Assembly: GCA_018398765.1 (NCBI GenBank)
Contig: JAHBMJ010001386.1
Coordinates: 1-30,689, forward strand
Source: Chromera velia
Lineage: Eukaryota; Sar; Chromeraceae
Length of the DNA stretch: 30,689 nt
Direction of reading: 5' to 3'
In this document: in pieces, positions 1-10,532 of the stretch
Position numbering within the stretch: the first letter of the stretch is position 1
How the letters are laid out: each line of letters begins with the position of its first letter
Position numbers and translations under genes: made by a program
The notes under the pieces: generated by a model
What the model was told of the DNA's origin: nothing
What the model saw: only the letters and a program-made list of their open reading frames with translations
Databases searched by the model: none

Positions 1-666
1 GGGAGAGAGCTTACAGCAGCCTTTGTACACCTTGTCTTGAAACACACGCCTGCAGGCACAGATCGACTCTCAAGGCCAACGCTGTCTCGCTGACGGCAGA
101 TCTCATCCGACAGCATTTTCCGGGACAGTGCAGCGCGACGTCTGAGGCTTTCAAAGAGGCACAGATCAATGTTCTCTTGGGAGAACGGTCCCGAGAACCT
201 TCCTGGAGAGAGGGGCAAGAGAGGCTCTTCTGGCTGCTGGGGGCAGACAAACATCAAAAGTGCGACAGCTGCGGAAAGGAGCGCCGAGCAGAACTGAAAA
301 GGTAGCTCGGTTGAAAAACGTGCTGTCTACATGCAGAAGTAGGGGGGGTGCGCGTAGACTCTGATCACTTTGGTATACTTTGGTCTCCTGCTGCGTCTGC
401 GTGCGTGGGTGCGCGAGAGTGTGTGTATCCGTTTTGTTCTCAGCTTCGTAGTTTGCCGGTCCGTCCGTCTGTACGCATTCATGTGCGTATATCCATCTCC
501 TTGCCTTTGTCTCTTACCGTGCAGATGCGCGCAGTGCGAGAACAGGTGGTACTGCTCTGCTGCGTGCCTGAAGGCAGACTGGAAGAGCCACAAGCAGACC
601 TGCAAGGCTGAGAAGGGGGCACGTGAGAAGCTCGTCCCTCAGAAGAAGTCGGATGCGGGGAAGTGA
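1..666 (+). CDS. MYND-type zinc finger protein, 3' end (5' partial)
   Basis: Two exons are visible: 1-301 and 525-666 (stop TGA 664-666), split by an intron that starts GTAGCT at 302 and ends CCGTGCAG at 524. The reading frame is open to the left edge, so the start lies outside the window. CTGCAG at 50-55 could be another acceptor, in which case the first 55 bp would be intron. The junction falls inside a MYND zinc finger and rebuilds it exactly: CDSC in the first exon, then CAQC, WYCSAAC and H-x3-C in the second, giving all eight Cys/His ligands in the expected C-x2-C...C-x2-C...YC-x3-C-x7-H-x3-C order. MYND fingers bind proline-rich partners and occur in SET/SMYD, ZMYND and other proteins. 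The finger is C-terminal and followed by a short Lys-rich tail, as in ZMYND10-like proteins, but no second domain is visible and I do not assign a subfamily. Confidence 0.82.
302..524 (+). other. intron inside the MYND finger
   Basis: Phase-2 intron of 223 bp (AG|GTAGCT ... CCGTGCAG|A). Removing it joins the two halves of the MYND finger in frame, which is the evidence for both splice sites. The short frames reading across it on either strand carry no recognisable domain. Confidence 0.8.
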
Positions 667-1240
667 TTGCATGAGGCTGTGAATGTGTCGAACCGCCGCG
701 ACGCAGTCCATGCCGATGACAATCATCATGCAGTCGTCTCGATCCTGCCTTTTCGTTCATCTCCGTACGTTCTGACTGAGAGTCTGTCTGTCGTGTAGAG
801 GGGAGAGCGGGTAGCATGGCATTCATCGGTCCCAGTCGCCTATTCTCCCTCTTTTTGCGCAACTCTCACATCGTTCCACTCTGCACGTGCCCATCGGCCC
901 GAGCCGCTCTCTTAACATCTGATCGATTCACTCGCATGTAAATACGGCCATTGCAATCGTGGGAACTTATGATTCCCTTTTGTTTCTTTCAAAGTTGAGT
1001 GATTCTCTTCGGTTCCGATCTCTGCATTTCTGAGAAATGCAGTGTAGAGTGTCTGTCTTTCTTCGATATGTACATGGCAATCATCTGCCCCCCGGGACTC
1101 CCCCCCTCCTTCTTGCCCCCCGTCCTTCATTCCCCTACATTCTAAATTCCAGCCTCGTGTCCTCGTAAACACCCACGCATGCACACTGGTAGTATGAGGG
1201 TTTGAAGGGGTTCTAGAGCACGGTGCTACCATGTGCTACC
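667..1240. other. 3' flank of the MYND gene, no gene seen
   Basis: Mixed-composition, pyrimidine-rich DNA following the stop codon. It probably includes the 3' UTR. No domain-bearing frame was seen on either strand. Confidence 0.5.
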
Positions 1241-1540
1241 CAAAAATGAGAAGTAATGAACAATTGCAAATATCTAGGAAAACATAAACATAAGTTAACA
1301 TCAACGTTGCCGCGCTTCGGACTAGGCCTGGGATAGATAATTACAATATGAAAACTATGCAGCTAGCTGCGCAGTATGTCAGGCCGGTGGATTTTAACAA
1401 AAAAATGACTAAAACATACTAAAACAATGATATCTACTCTAGCATGTATACTCAGATTAAGTTTATCATTAAGTCAGACTGTAGCTCAGACTCTGAGTGA
1501 ACATTGGTCCTATCATCTGTCCTCGGAGAGTCAGAATGAC

Positions 1541-1565
1541 AAATATATTTTTTAAAAATATATTT
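1541..1565. repeat. AT-only inverted repeat (hairpin)
   Basis: AAATATATTTTT is followed by one T and then AAAAATATATTT, a 12-bp perfect inverted repeat with a 1-base centre. It could form a hairpin or cruciform. No gene overlaps it. Confidence 0.75.
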
Positions 1566-1959
1566 TTATATAGTTTTGTTTCATTTATTTCGTTACATTA
1601 TTGATTGCTACGAGTCTGCAACTCTATCCTGTGAATGGCTGTGAGCTACATGTATACTGTCATCCTTTTAATTGGGGAGCGATGACTCAGACCGTGACTA
1701 AGCGGTCTCTAGAGCGGTCTGCATACAAATAAAGATTACAATTTATGTTTTAAGTACCTTTGCAGTCCACTCTAGGGTCTACGGCAGTACTGCTAGGCAT
1801 CGACTTGCATCGTTCTGTGCTACAATATCACTACTAGTAACTTAAACATCATTATGACCAGATAACAGATGTAAAAAAGTTAAAAAAACATATAATTGAA
1901 AACTAAGATCGAAACTAGGTGTGATGTGTAAAGTTTTTAAGTGAAATAAAGTTTAAAGT

Positions 1960-2000
1960 GAATGAATGAATGAATGAATAAATGAATGAATAAATAAATT
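1960..2000. repeat. (GAAT)n / (AAAT)n microsatellite
   Basis: Tetranucleotide array of GAAT units drifting to AAAT near its right end, inside AT-rich island 1. Confidence 0.85.
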
Positions 2001-2376
2001 AAGGCGGTTAAAGCCAGTGAGCCACCACTTAGGCTCTGGCCAACCACGGGGCATGAAGTCTATAGTTTGAGTCTGTAGACTGAAAGACTGCGTATACTAC
2101 AATCTAAAATATAATTTTTGAAACGCACTTTAAAAGTTTTTTGCCATACATTTAAAAATGTTTTAAATTAAAGGCTAAACAATCCTAAACAGCATATCAA
2201 TGTGTTTAAGCTTTTTATTCTTTAATTCTTATTAATTTCTTAAAGTTTTAAAACCCAAGAAGTTTTAAAGTCTAAAGTCTGTGGTTAGACTTTATTATAA
2301 AAATAACTTTACAGATCACACCTAGGATCGAAAAGAATTTAAGAAAGATAAAAAAAAATTTAAAGATAAAAACGAA

Positions 2377-2387
2377 AGAAAGAAATT

Positions 2388-2435
<48 letters not shown>

Positions 2436-2444
2436 GAGGAAGAG

Positions 2445-2479
<35 letters not shown>

Positions 2480-2492
2480 AAAAAAAAAAAAA
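2377..2492. repeat. (GAAA)n microsatellite with poly-A end
   Basis: Nearly pure GAAA tetranucleotide array with one GAGGAAGAGA interruption, ending in an A run. It is a homopurine strand. Confidence 0.9.
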
Positions 2493-2561
2493 GGAACGAA
2501 TATAGAGTAAGCAAACAGTTTGAAATTTAAGGAAGGAAGAAACGACTCGGAACTTTGAACG

Positions 2562-2675
2562 AAAAAAGAAAGGAAGGAAGAAAGAAAGTACTTATATATA
2601 ATTCAATGAATAGAAGGAAGGAAGGAAGGAAGGAAGAAAGGAGGGAAAGAGAGAGAGAGAGCGAGAGAGCGAGAG

Positions 2676-2717
<42 letters not shown>

Positions 2718-2784
2718 AGAAAGAAAGAAAGAAAGCAACAAAGAAAGAAAGCAAGAAAGAAAGAAAGCAAGAAAGCAAGAAAAA

Positions 2785-2815
<31 letters not shown>

Positions 2816-2856
2816 CAAGAAAGAAAGAAAGCAAGAAAGAAAGAAAGCAAGAAAAA

Positions 2857-2887
<31 letters not shown>

Positions 2888-2936
2888 CAAGAAAGAAAGC
2901 AAGAAAGAAAGAAAGCAAGAAAGCAAGAAAAAAAGC

Positions 2937-2972
<36 letters not shown>

Positions 2973-2978
2973 AAAAAC
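2562..2978. repeat. homopurine array: GGAA, GA, GAAA and GCAAGAAA units
   Basis: About 410 bp of almost pure purine on the + strand: GGAA units, then GA dinucleotides with GC-containing variants, then GAAA units interspersed with an 8-base GCAAGAAA variant that recurs in a higher-order pattern (two similar blocks of about 80 bp near 2775-2930). The long frames that read through it (Lys/Glu/Arg on +, Phe/Leu/Ser on -) follow from the repeat period and are not genes. Confidence 0.9.
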
Positions 2979-3332
2979 AGAAAACTGGGGGGGAAGAAAG
3001 AAGGGATGGATGGACTCGGAGCGAGGGAGGAAAAGAATTAAGGGAATAGAAACCCATTATGAAGGAAGGAACAAAAATGAAATCAGGAAGAAAAAGAATG
3101 AAGAGAGTAGTGAAGGGAGAGGGGAGAGTCCCTTTCCAAAATCTGGTTCATTCTGGTGCCTAATGTATGTTGAAAGTTCATGCACCCCTGTCAGACTGCG
3201 ATCCGAATGCAATGCAAAGAGAATACTAAGGAGCGCTGAATGGCACGTTGGACACAGCCTTACCGTTCAACCAAACGAAACTCCTTCCTCTTCTGAGCCT
3301 GCCAAAACTTTGCTGAACCGGTCAATTCGACT

Positions 3333-4496
3333 TCACAGAGCCGGAATATGTCCCGTCTCGGCAAACCACTTGACCATCGTTCCGAGCGTCTCCTGCCAAG
3401 GAATGAGGGGCCTCTGCAGAAGTCTGCACGCAGGCTCGTTGTCAAACAGAAGGGGCACTGGCAGGCGTGCGTCAGGTTTTTCCAACGACGAGGGCACCAG
3501 CCCAGATTCCCTCATCTTCGGGAACTGCTTTGCCGTCTCTTCACACACGTCCCACCAGGGGACACTCGCAGACATCGCCACTACCCGTCTCCCCCTTGTG
3601 TTTGCCAATCCAGAGGAACCTGAAACGGCCGTCTCTCCGAATGCTTCTGCGATTTCGGCAGGTGTGGCGGTGGCAGCACGCAGATGGAGGAGGCTGACAT
3701 CTCTCACATCCACCCACCCACACCGATCAGCAGGACACCCTTTCTTTGCCTTGCTTCCATTGAAATACTGCAATAGGGTCTCGTTCGACTGATTCAACCC
3801 ACTTCCCCCTTCCCCCCCAGTCTTGCTCGTCTCGTGCAAGCACGGCCCGAACACCATGGTTGGATTGATCACAATCAAATCCCACCCGGCCTTGCCTTCT
3901 TCTTTCATTTCCCAGGCGCGCTGCTCGGCCAGTGTCTTGGACAATGGATAGAACCTCTTGTTCTTCTCAAGGACTTCTGTATTGCTCCAGTCCGCGGACG
4001 ACACCACAGCCTCGGGCGGAAAGTCCCGCCCCTGCATGACCGCAGCCATCGAGGACGTCAACACGACACGATGCACTGACGCCCCTGCGTCTCCACTACA
4101 GGCTTGGAGAACCCTCTCAGTTCCCTTCACAGCAGGGTCCACGAAATCTTCCCTCTTTCCTCCGAAGAAAAAAGGAGATGCCGTGTGGCACACCACCGAA
4201 CAGCCTCGCACGGCCTCGTCAAAGGCTGATTGATCGGACCCCAACAAATTGAGAGAGAAGAGCTCCAAGCGCTCTCGAGCCCCTGGGAGCGCTCGCAAGT
4301 GCTTCAACTTTTCTTTCACACTTGCCGTCTCCGTCTCCTCCTGAACGACGGAGGCATCGACCCCTCCCTCTCCCAATCTCACGGTCCCCCTCACCTGCAG
4401 ACCCTTGGAAAGAAGATCTTTCACCAGCCACGCAGCAATGAAACCGTTCGCACCGGTCACGAGCACCTTTCCAGTGGTGCTCAGCACTTTTTCCAT
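3333..4496 (-). CDS. NAD(P)-dependent extended SDR, dihydroflavonol 4-reductase / cinnamoyl-CoA reductase-like
   Basis: Single-exon protein of 387 residues; the ATG at 4496 has an A-rich context (CAAAATGG). The N-terminal Rossmann motif is VTGANGFIAAWL (residues 13-24, TGxxGxxA). Active-site serines lie at 148-149 (VVLTSSMAAV), and the catalytic YxxxK is Y183-K187 (YPLSKTLAE). Also family-typical are NPTMVFGP (211-218), the WVDVRDV segment (261-267) and the C-terminal IPWQETLGTMVKWF helix. Length and motif order match the DFR/CCR/anthocyanidin-reductase-like branch, which reduces carbonyl groups of hydroxylated substrates with NAD(P)H. About 20 extra residues follow the second beta strand (41-66). 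The true substrate cannot be read from sequence. No targeting peptide is evident, so it is probably cytosolic. It is intronless, whereas genes 3, 4 and 6 have 8-11 introns each. It is transcribed divergently from the DUF4211 gene. Confidence 0.9.
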   Translation of the reverse strand: MEKVLSTTGKVLVTGANGFIAAWLVKDLLSKGLQVRGTVRLGEGGVDASVVQEETETASVKEKLKHLRALPGARERLELFSLNLLGSDQSAFDEAVRGCSVVCHTASPFFFGGKREDFVDPAVKGTERVLQACSGDAGASVHRVVLTSSMAAVMQGRDFPPEAVVSSADWSNTEVLEKNKRFYPLSKTLAEQRAWEMKEEGKAGWDLIVINPTMVFGPCLHETSKTGGEGGSGLNQSNETLLQYFNGSKAKKGCPADRCGWVDVRDVSLLHLRAATATPAEIAEAFGETAVSGSSGLANTRGRRVVAMSASVPWWDVCEETAKQFPKMRESGLVPSSLEKPDARLPVPLLFDNEPACRLLQRPLIPWQETLGTMVKWFAETGHIPAL

Positions 4497-4977
4497 TTTG
4501 ATGGCAGGACTCTGGAGACGTACCGGTCACCTCAATTTCACAATTCGAATTCTGAGGCCACTTTCACGGGAAATTTCAGGGTAATTCTTGAGTGCTGGGC
4601 TAGCGAGCTCTGTTCAAGAAATCAAAGGAGAGGCGGAAAGTCTACGAGTGGTTTTGTCGAAAGCAATGACTATCGATATTGAAGGGGGTTCTTCGGATTC
4701 AATGAGGACGGAGACGGCGTTTCTTTTCATGGAGACGGCATGCGTGCGTCAGCTTTGCAATGGCAAACACAAGAATCGAAGTCACGCATACAGCCTCATT
4801 CTGAGAATCTTTTCAGGGTGCTTCAGAGCCCGCCACCAGCTCTGCAAAGCCAGCTTTGCTTCCGGTCAGAAGTGCCAGTTAGTCTGTGACTTTCCTGACG
4901 TTTTCACCTGAAGATTGTCGGAGTTGAAGAGGTTTGGGAGGAGACGAGAGGAGAGGACAGGAGAGAACAAAAGAGAG
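4497..4977. promoter_or_regulatory. shared divergent promoter region, SDR gene / DUF4211 gene
   Basis: 481-bp spacer between two divergent start codons, so it should hold both promoters and 5' UTRs. It contains a 10-bp palindrome AATTCGAATT (around 4541-4551) and an ATCGAT word near 4672. There is no convincing TATA box and no long coding frame. Calling it a promoter is inferred from gene layout alone. Confidence 0.45.
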
Positions 4978-7900
4978 ATGGGCAAGTTAAAGAAGCGCCC
5001 GTTGAGCGACTCGGAAAGCGAGGAGGCAGACCCCCCTCCGAAGAGGAAAGGGAGATTGATCAGAAACGACTCTGACGATTCTGATTCAGACAACGTTCAG
5101 AAGATTCCCAAAAGAGGAGGGAAACAAAGAAGGCTGATTCGCCCAGACAGCGACGAAGACGAACAAGACAGCAGCGCAAAAAAGCAAAAGCCCCTCGGAA
5201 GAAATTCAAGACTGGCCAATTCAGCTGCGGCAGCAGCAGCAGCTGCAGCGGTACAGTCTTCGGGAAGGGGTAAGAAGAGAAACGCCGGACAGGCCGCTGC
5301 ATCCAAGCCGCACCAGCAGTCTGCCGTTGATCGTCGCGCAACGGGTGTTTCTGCTGTCAGTCGGCCTGAGAAACCTTCTGAGAATCTGAAGACTGAACCC
5401 TTGAGCAGGGCAGAGAGACTTGCCAGATTGGCGAATCAGAAGAAAGAGGACGATCAACGGCGACGGGAGCGCCAGCTGGGAATAGGTCTGTCGGCTTAGC
5501 TGTCTCCTTGACTGCGTGCCTCTGCATGCATCCATCCGTCTGCTGGTTTTTCTCTTCAGTGTTATTCTTGTCTGCGCGTCGGTTCCAAAGTCGCGTTTGA
5601 CTGTTCGCCTGTAGTCCAGTCAGGCATCTGAGTTCCTTATCTGTTTTTCTCCCTGTGCAAGCAAAGGTGCCTAGCTCCCCGCTTGGCCCCTTGTACTTTC
5701 ATCACGCAGAAAGGCGCACAATGTTTCATTGTGCTCTCGCAGATCATAACGTCGTCTCAGTGGATAGCGACAGCGACGGCGGGAGTTCCTCTGACGAGGA
5801 TGAAGAAGAGTTTGACGAGGAAGAGGAAGACTCGGAGGAAGAAGAAAGGAGGAAACGAAAGAGGAGACAGGGGAGGCAGATGAGAGAACAAATGTCCACA
5901 CGATCGGTTGGTTGGTCTTACCATCTACTTACTGGGTTTTGCGTTTTTTTTTTTCTTGTCCTTGTGCTGCATCCTTTTTTCACCGTCTGCCTTCTTTCTA
6001 GCATCTTCTTCCGTCTTCCCCCGCCCACCTTTTTTTTATTTTTTGGCGGGATCATCTTGTGTTTCTGTTTTTCACATGAAAACATTCATTTTGTGTCATT
6101 CTGTCGCTGAAATCGGCAGATTTTCATACAAGCCAGAGCACACGCAGGCAGGTAGGCAGAGTTACAAAGCTAGAAAGATACCTAACAAGTTTGAGCTCGG
6201 TCAGTGTCTTCGCTGTATTCGATGCGGATTCGCTGCTTGCTATTCCAAACTTCCCTTTCTGCAGAAACCTTTTCATACAAGTGCGTCCTGCTTCATGTCG
6301 GCAGGTCGAAATGTGACAATTTTCTTCGGTCTTTTGTCAACTTATTCTTGCGTTTGTTCTTTCGTCCCCGCAGCATCGTGGGGGGCCTGGCGGGGGTGCC
6401 TCCAAAATGTTGGCCTTCAGGGGCGACGTGGAGGCATGGGACCGTGAGAAGCGGAGGGGGGGTCAGAGAGGAGGCCTGGAGGATGACGAGTTGTCCAGTG
6501 GGGATTCGTTCCTGGCAGCAGATGACGAGATAGAGATGGCCTCTGATTACGAGGAGCCGAAGAAGAAAAAAAAGAAGACGAAAAAGAGAGAGCGGGACGA
6601 CAAGGAGAACTCTGTGGGGGTCAGAAAGGGAAAACAGAAAGATCAGAATGCATCCTCTTCGTCCTCTTCAGCCGCTGCCTCAGGAAGCAAAGCAAAAGAA
6701 GGAAAGGGAAAGGGGAAAAAGGGCCGCCTCCGATGGAGATCGGAAATCAGTTCGTCTGAAGAAGACGAAGATGAGGATGAGGACTCGGAAGGGGGCGAGG
6801 GAAGCAGCAGTGAGAATGACGACAGCGACAGCGACGGAAGAGATTCTGATTCGGAGTCTTCGTCTGAAGATGAGAGCGACGACGAGGGACCGGTGGGTGC
6901 TGTGTGTCGTGTGTCATCTTGTAGGGCTCTACTCTCTGTTCATGTTTGTTCGGCTTTCCGGCATGTTTCTCTCTCTGTGAGAGACACGAAACGGTATGAC
7001 CTATCAGTCTGGTATGTTTTGTGCCTCCCTGTGTGTCTCCCTTTTTGCATTTCTCTTCACCTGATGTCATCTTTGATATCTGAGTTTCTTTCATTCGGCC
7101 CTCGTTCGCACTCTGTCTCTCCCTGCAGCTTTATGTGTTCAGAGATCCGTGACCTCTTTCCGAAGGGCGCACGAATTTCTGTTCCGACACTGTGTCCCTT
7201 ACTTCTCTGAATATGAGCGTGGGGGATGTTATGAGTGTCTTCCTCCTGTTGCGCTCCCGCTTTCCATCCCTCTCTCGATCTCTGTCTACTCGCAGGTGAA
7301 CGAGGTTTTACTTCGGCGCCGCTTTATGGAGGGCAAAATTGGAGGCGAACTGGAGGGCAGCGCCGACTCTCTGTCGACTGGTCATGCCTTCAAAAGGTCT
7401 CTCTCTACCCCTGTCACTTTCTGTCTAGCTTTCTGTGTATTTCGTTCTCTTCCCCCCTCTTCGTGGGATAAGTACATTCACTTGTCGCTTCTCGGTTCGC
7501 CTGACCCCTCATCGTCCTTTTTTTGCAGTCAGGCTCAACGCATTCATTCGTTTCTTTTGCTTTCTGGTTTGATTGAACACTCCCCCTCTTTGACTGTCTG
7601 TTTCTCTCTTTCTCTCTCGCCCTCGCTTTTTTTCACCGCCCCCCCCCTCTGTGTGTGCGTGTGCGTGTGCGTGTGCGCGCGTGTGGGTGTGTAAATGTGT
7701 GTGTGTAGCACGAATTTGCCCTTTCGAAGTACTGATTCACTGCTGCTTCTCCCCCGGTCTGCCTTCCCGCCTGCAGGTACGTAGAGTTCCTGGCTCTCTG
7801 CCTCCTTTCCCCCACACTCTCGTATCCTGTGAAGGAGAAGGACTTGAAGATCCTCAGCGACGAGGCACCTGCCGGAAGGGGCAGTGCGGGGAAGGGGAAA

Positions 7901-8633
7901 GGTGCAAAGGCCAAGGACAAGAAGGCGGAGGGGAAAGGAAAGGGAGAGGAGCCCTTTGCAGGAGGAGAGAGCTGGGGATATTATCAGGCGGTGGGTTCTT
8001 TCTTCTCTTCTCTTTGGTTTTACTTCTGCTTGTCTTGTGCCTCTCTCTGTCTTACGTGTCCTCTCGATTTTCTGGCCCTTTTGTTAGTGGAACAGAATCT
8101 TCGCACAAGTGTCGTGTCTGTCAACCCATTCACCCATGCACCTGATCACCCAAACAAAAGGATGCCCTCTCTCTCAGTCGTCCCCATCTCCCCGTGCATC
8201 GACGTATAATATATACGTATGAATGGTGAGTTCGAGCATAGTCTTGCTGTATTTCTTCTGCATGTCAGCATTCTTTCGCCTTCTCGACGGTATCCGTCCC
8301 CTCTGCCTTTCATCCAGAAATGCCACCCAACAGAGGCAGGTTTGCACTGCTTCGTCTTTCTTTGCTCTGGCTTCCAAAACCAGCTTAGATGCCTATTTCG
8401 TTCTCTTGCCGGTCTGCCTGCCTGCCTGGATGCTGAATGCTCTTAATGCTGCAGGCAATTCGACGAATTGAGAATGCCCTGAAGATCAAATCGAGTAGCC
8501 AGATTGAAGGCAACTGGCCGAAACCCTTCAAGGAGGTCCTCGAACACTTCCCCACACTCCAATGCAAAGACGACACAGGGTCGGTCAGTCAGCAAGCAGT
8601 TGGTCAGTCAGAGGGACATGCAGTCGGTGTGCT

Positions 8634-8690
<57 letters not shown>

Positions 8691-9000
8691 TGAGCTGCTA
8701 GTTTTGAATGGATGAGGGCGACAGAGAAGACACCTTTCCACTTCCATTTATGATAACCCTTTTCCTTCCCTTCCTTCGTTTCTCTGTCTCTGTCTCTGTC
8801 TCTTTTTCTCTGGCTGTTACTCTCTCTGAGAGACAGAAAGACGGGGCGTGCGCACGCAAATGTGCCTGCACATGTGTATGTAAGAGCACATGCGTGAGAG
8901 ATGGATTTTTGGGTGTGTGTGAGAGAGAGGATGGATGGATGTGTGTATGTGTGTGAGAGAAAGAGATGGATGGATGGATGGATGTGTGTATGTGTGTGTG

Positions 9001-9038
<38 letters not shown>

Positions 9039-9084
9039 GGAGGGATGGATGGATGGATGGATGGATGGATGGATGGATGGATGT

Positions 9085-9120
<36 letters not shown>

Positions 9121-10496
9121 AAGAGAGAGAGATGGATGGATGGATGGATGTGTGTATGTGTGTGTGTGGAAGAGAGAGAGATGGATGGATGGATGGATGG
9201 ATGGATGGATGCAGGATGTACAAGGGGCACACCTGCCAGGCGTGCAACAGAAGACAGACAACGCAGACCCGCCTGGCCCTGATGGGAAATCCTTTTGATT
9301 CAAGTCAGTCAGGCAGTCAGTCGTCCCTGCAGTCAGCGAGAGAGCGGTTGGGTGACTCGGCAAGTGAGGGAGGGACGAAGCAAAACGGAGTGACGGGCAT
9401 GATAATCAAGCGTTAGCGAGTCAGCAAGAAAGTGATTGAAACACCGAGCAAATGAGTAAATGACTGCGTGAGTGAGCGAGCCAGTAATTCAGTCAGTGAT
9501 CAGTTGTTCAGGAGTGAAGGACGAATGCTTTGCTTGCGTCAGATTCTTTTGAGGCAAAGGCTGCATGCGTTGCTTTGCGTCTGCTCTTTGAATTCGGTCG
9601 ATAGGAAAGAGAGATTAAGCGCGAGGCATCGCAATATCTCAAAAAGGGACAGGGGTGTCTCTTCCTTTCCTTTAATACCTGCAGATGTCTTTTTGTTCTT
9701 GTAGTACTCACATTGAGGAACGTATTTTGATTGGCCGCTTGTTCTTTCTCCAACTCTCTGTCTCAGCTGGTCTCTCTTTTCTCTGAAGTTGCCCCACGTT
9801 TGTCTCGTTTCCGTTTCTGGAATCAAAGAACACATTCTCCTGCTGAATTATCTTGCGGCTGTAATTGTCTTTTGTTTACCTTTTTTGATGTCCCTCGATA
9901 TCTGCATGCATGCAGAGGCTCTGTGGAATGGGGACCTGCATTCGTACATGAGTCAGTGAGGGAGGCGGGGACGGGGAGGGAGGAAGGGAGGGGGGCGGTC
10001 AAGACGGGAAGGAGTGAGAAAGGAAAGTGGGCATACAACGCTCAGCTTTGTCGTGTCTCTCTGCCATATTTTTGTTCGTGTTTGCTTGAGGACCAGAAAC
10101 AGGAGGGCAAACAGGCAGGCGCGCATAAACGCAAAAATGGAAGGGAGAGGGGAAGAAGTTAACGAGACAGAGAGAGACCACACACACAACGAGAGAGGCT
10201 CTGGGCTGCAGATCTGTGTCTGTCCTCCACACTGCTTGTTCACAGCATCCCCCCAAGTTGCTGCACGTCTGAATGTGTTCCATCCATCTGCAGATTCCAG
10301 TCCGTCTGGAACCTCAAAATTTAAATGCCCCTCCCTCTCATCAGCTCCTGTTCGCTCTCCCCCGCTGTCTCTTCATTCTGTTTGCTCGACTGTCCTTCCT
10401 TCCCTTTAAGCAGAGGCTCGGGGATACAAGTGGCTCGTCAAGGAGGCCTTCCCAGACTACATTGGTCGGTCTGTCAGTCAGTAAGCCACATACAGC

Positions 10497-10532
<36 letters not shown>

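Larger units (their letters stand above)
1240..2345. other. AT-rich convergent intergenic island 1
   Basis: About 1.1 kb that is clearly more AT-rich than the flanking genes, with stops in all frames and no coding signal. It contains a near-perfect AT-only palindrome at 1541-1565 (12-bp arms around T1553), a 12-bp GC-containing palindrome at 1359-1370 (GCAGCTAGCTGC), and a GAAT/AAAT tetranucleotide run at 1960-2000. It lies tail-to-tail between the MYND gene and the SDR gene. I see no transposase, reverse transcriptase or terminal repeats. Confidence 0.6.

Noticed and set aside
1240-2345. Search for a transposon or tRNA gene in AT-rich island 1
   Set aside because: No transposase or reverse-transcriptase frame, no long terminal inverted repeats, and no cloverleaf recognised by eye.
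2527-3057. Long overlapping frames of Phe/Leu/Ser (minus) and Lys/Glu/Arg (plus) repeats
   Set aside because: They result from the (GAAA)n/(GA)n purine array, which is stop-free in several frames on both strands. No non-repeat protein sequence is attached.
3010-3792. 260-residue plus-strand frame
   Set aside because: Mostly antisense to the well-supported SDR gene, starts in the purine repeat and has no domain.
7129-7208. Possible extra exon of the DUF4211 gene after CCCTGCAG at 7128
   Set aside because: From the 6892 donor it runs into a stop after seven codons. Using it needs weaker donors on both sides (6897, 7194 or 7181). Splicing 6892 directly to 7296 keeps phase 0 with good splice signals, though a small exon is not excluded.
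8585-9416. Met-Asp-Gly-Trp and His-Pro-Ser-Ile repeat frames on both strands
   Set aside because: Translations of GGAT/GT microsatellites inside an intron. Flanking exon phases require removal of 8580-9214.
10294-10413. Open frame after CATCTGCAG at 10293
   Set aside because: Joining it from exon 8 gives either an early stop or a frame that does not continue into exon 9. Direct splicing 9951 to 10414 is in phase and preserves the domain.
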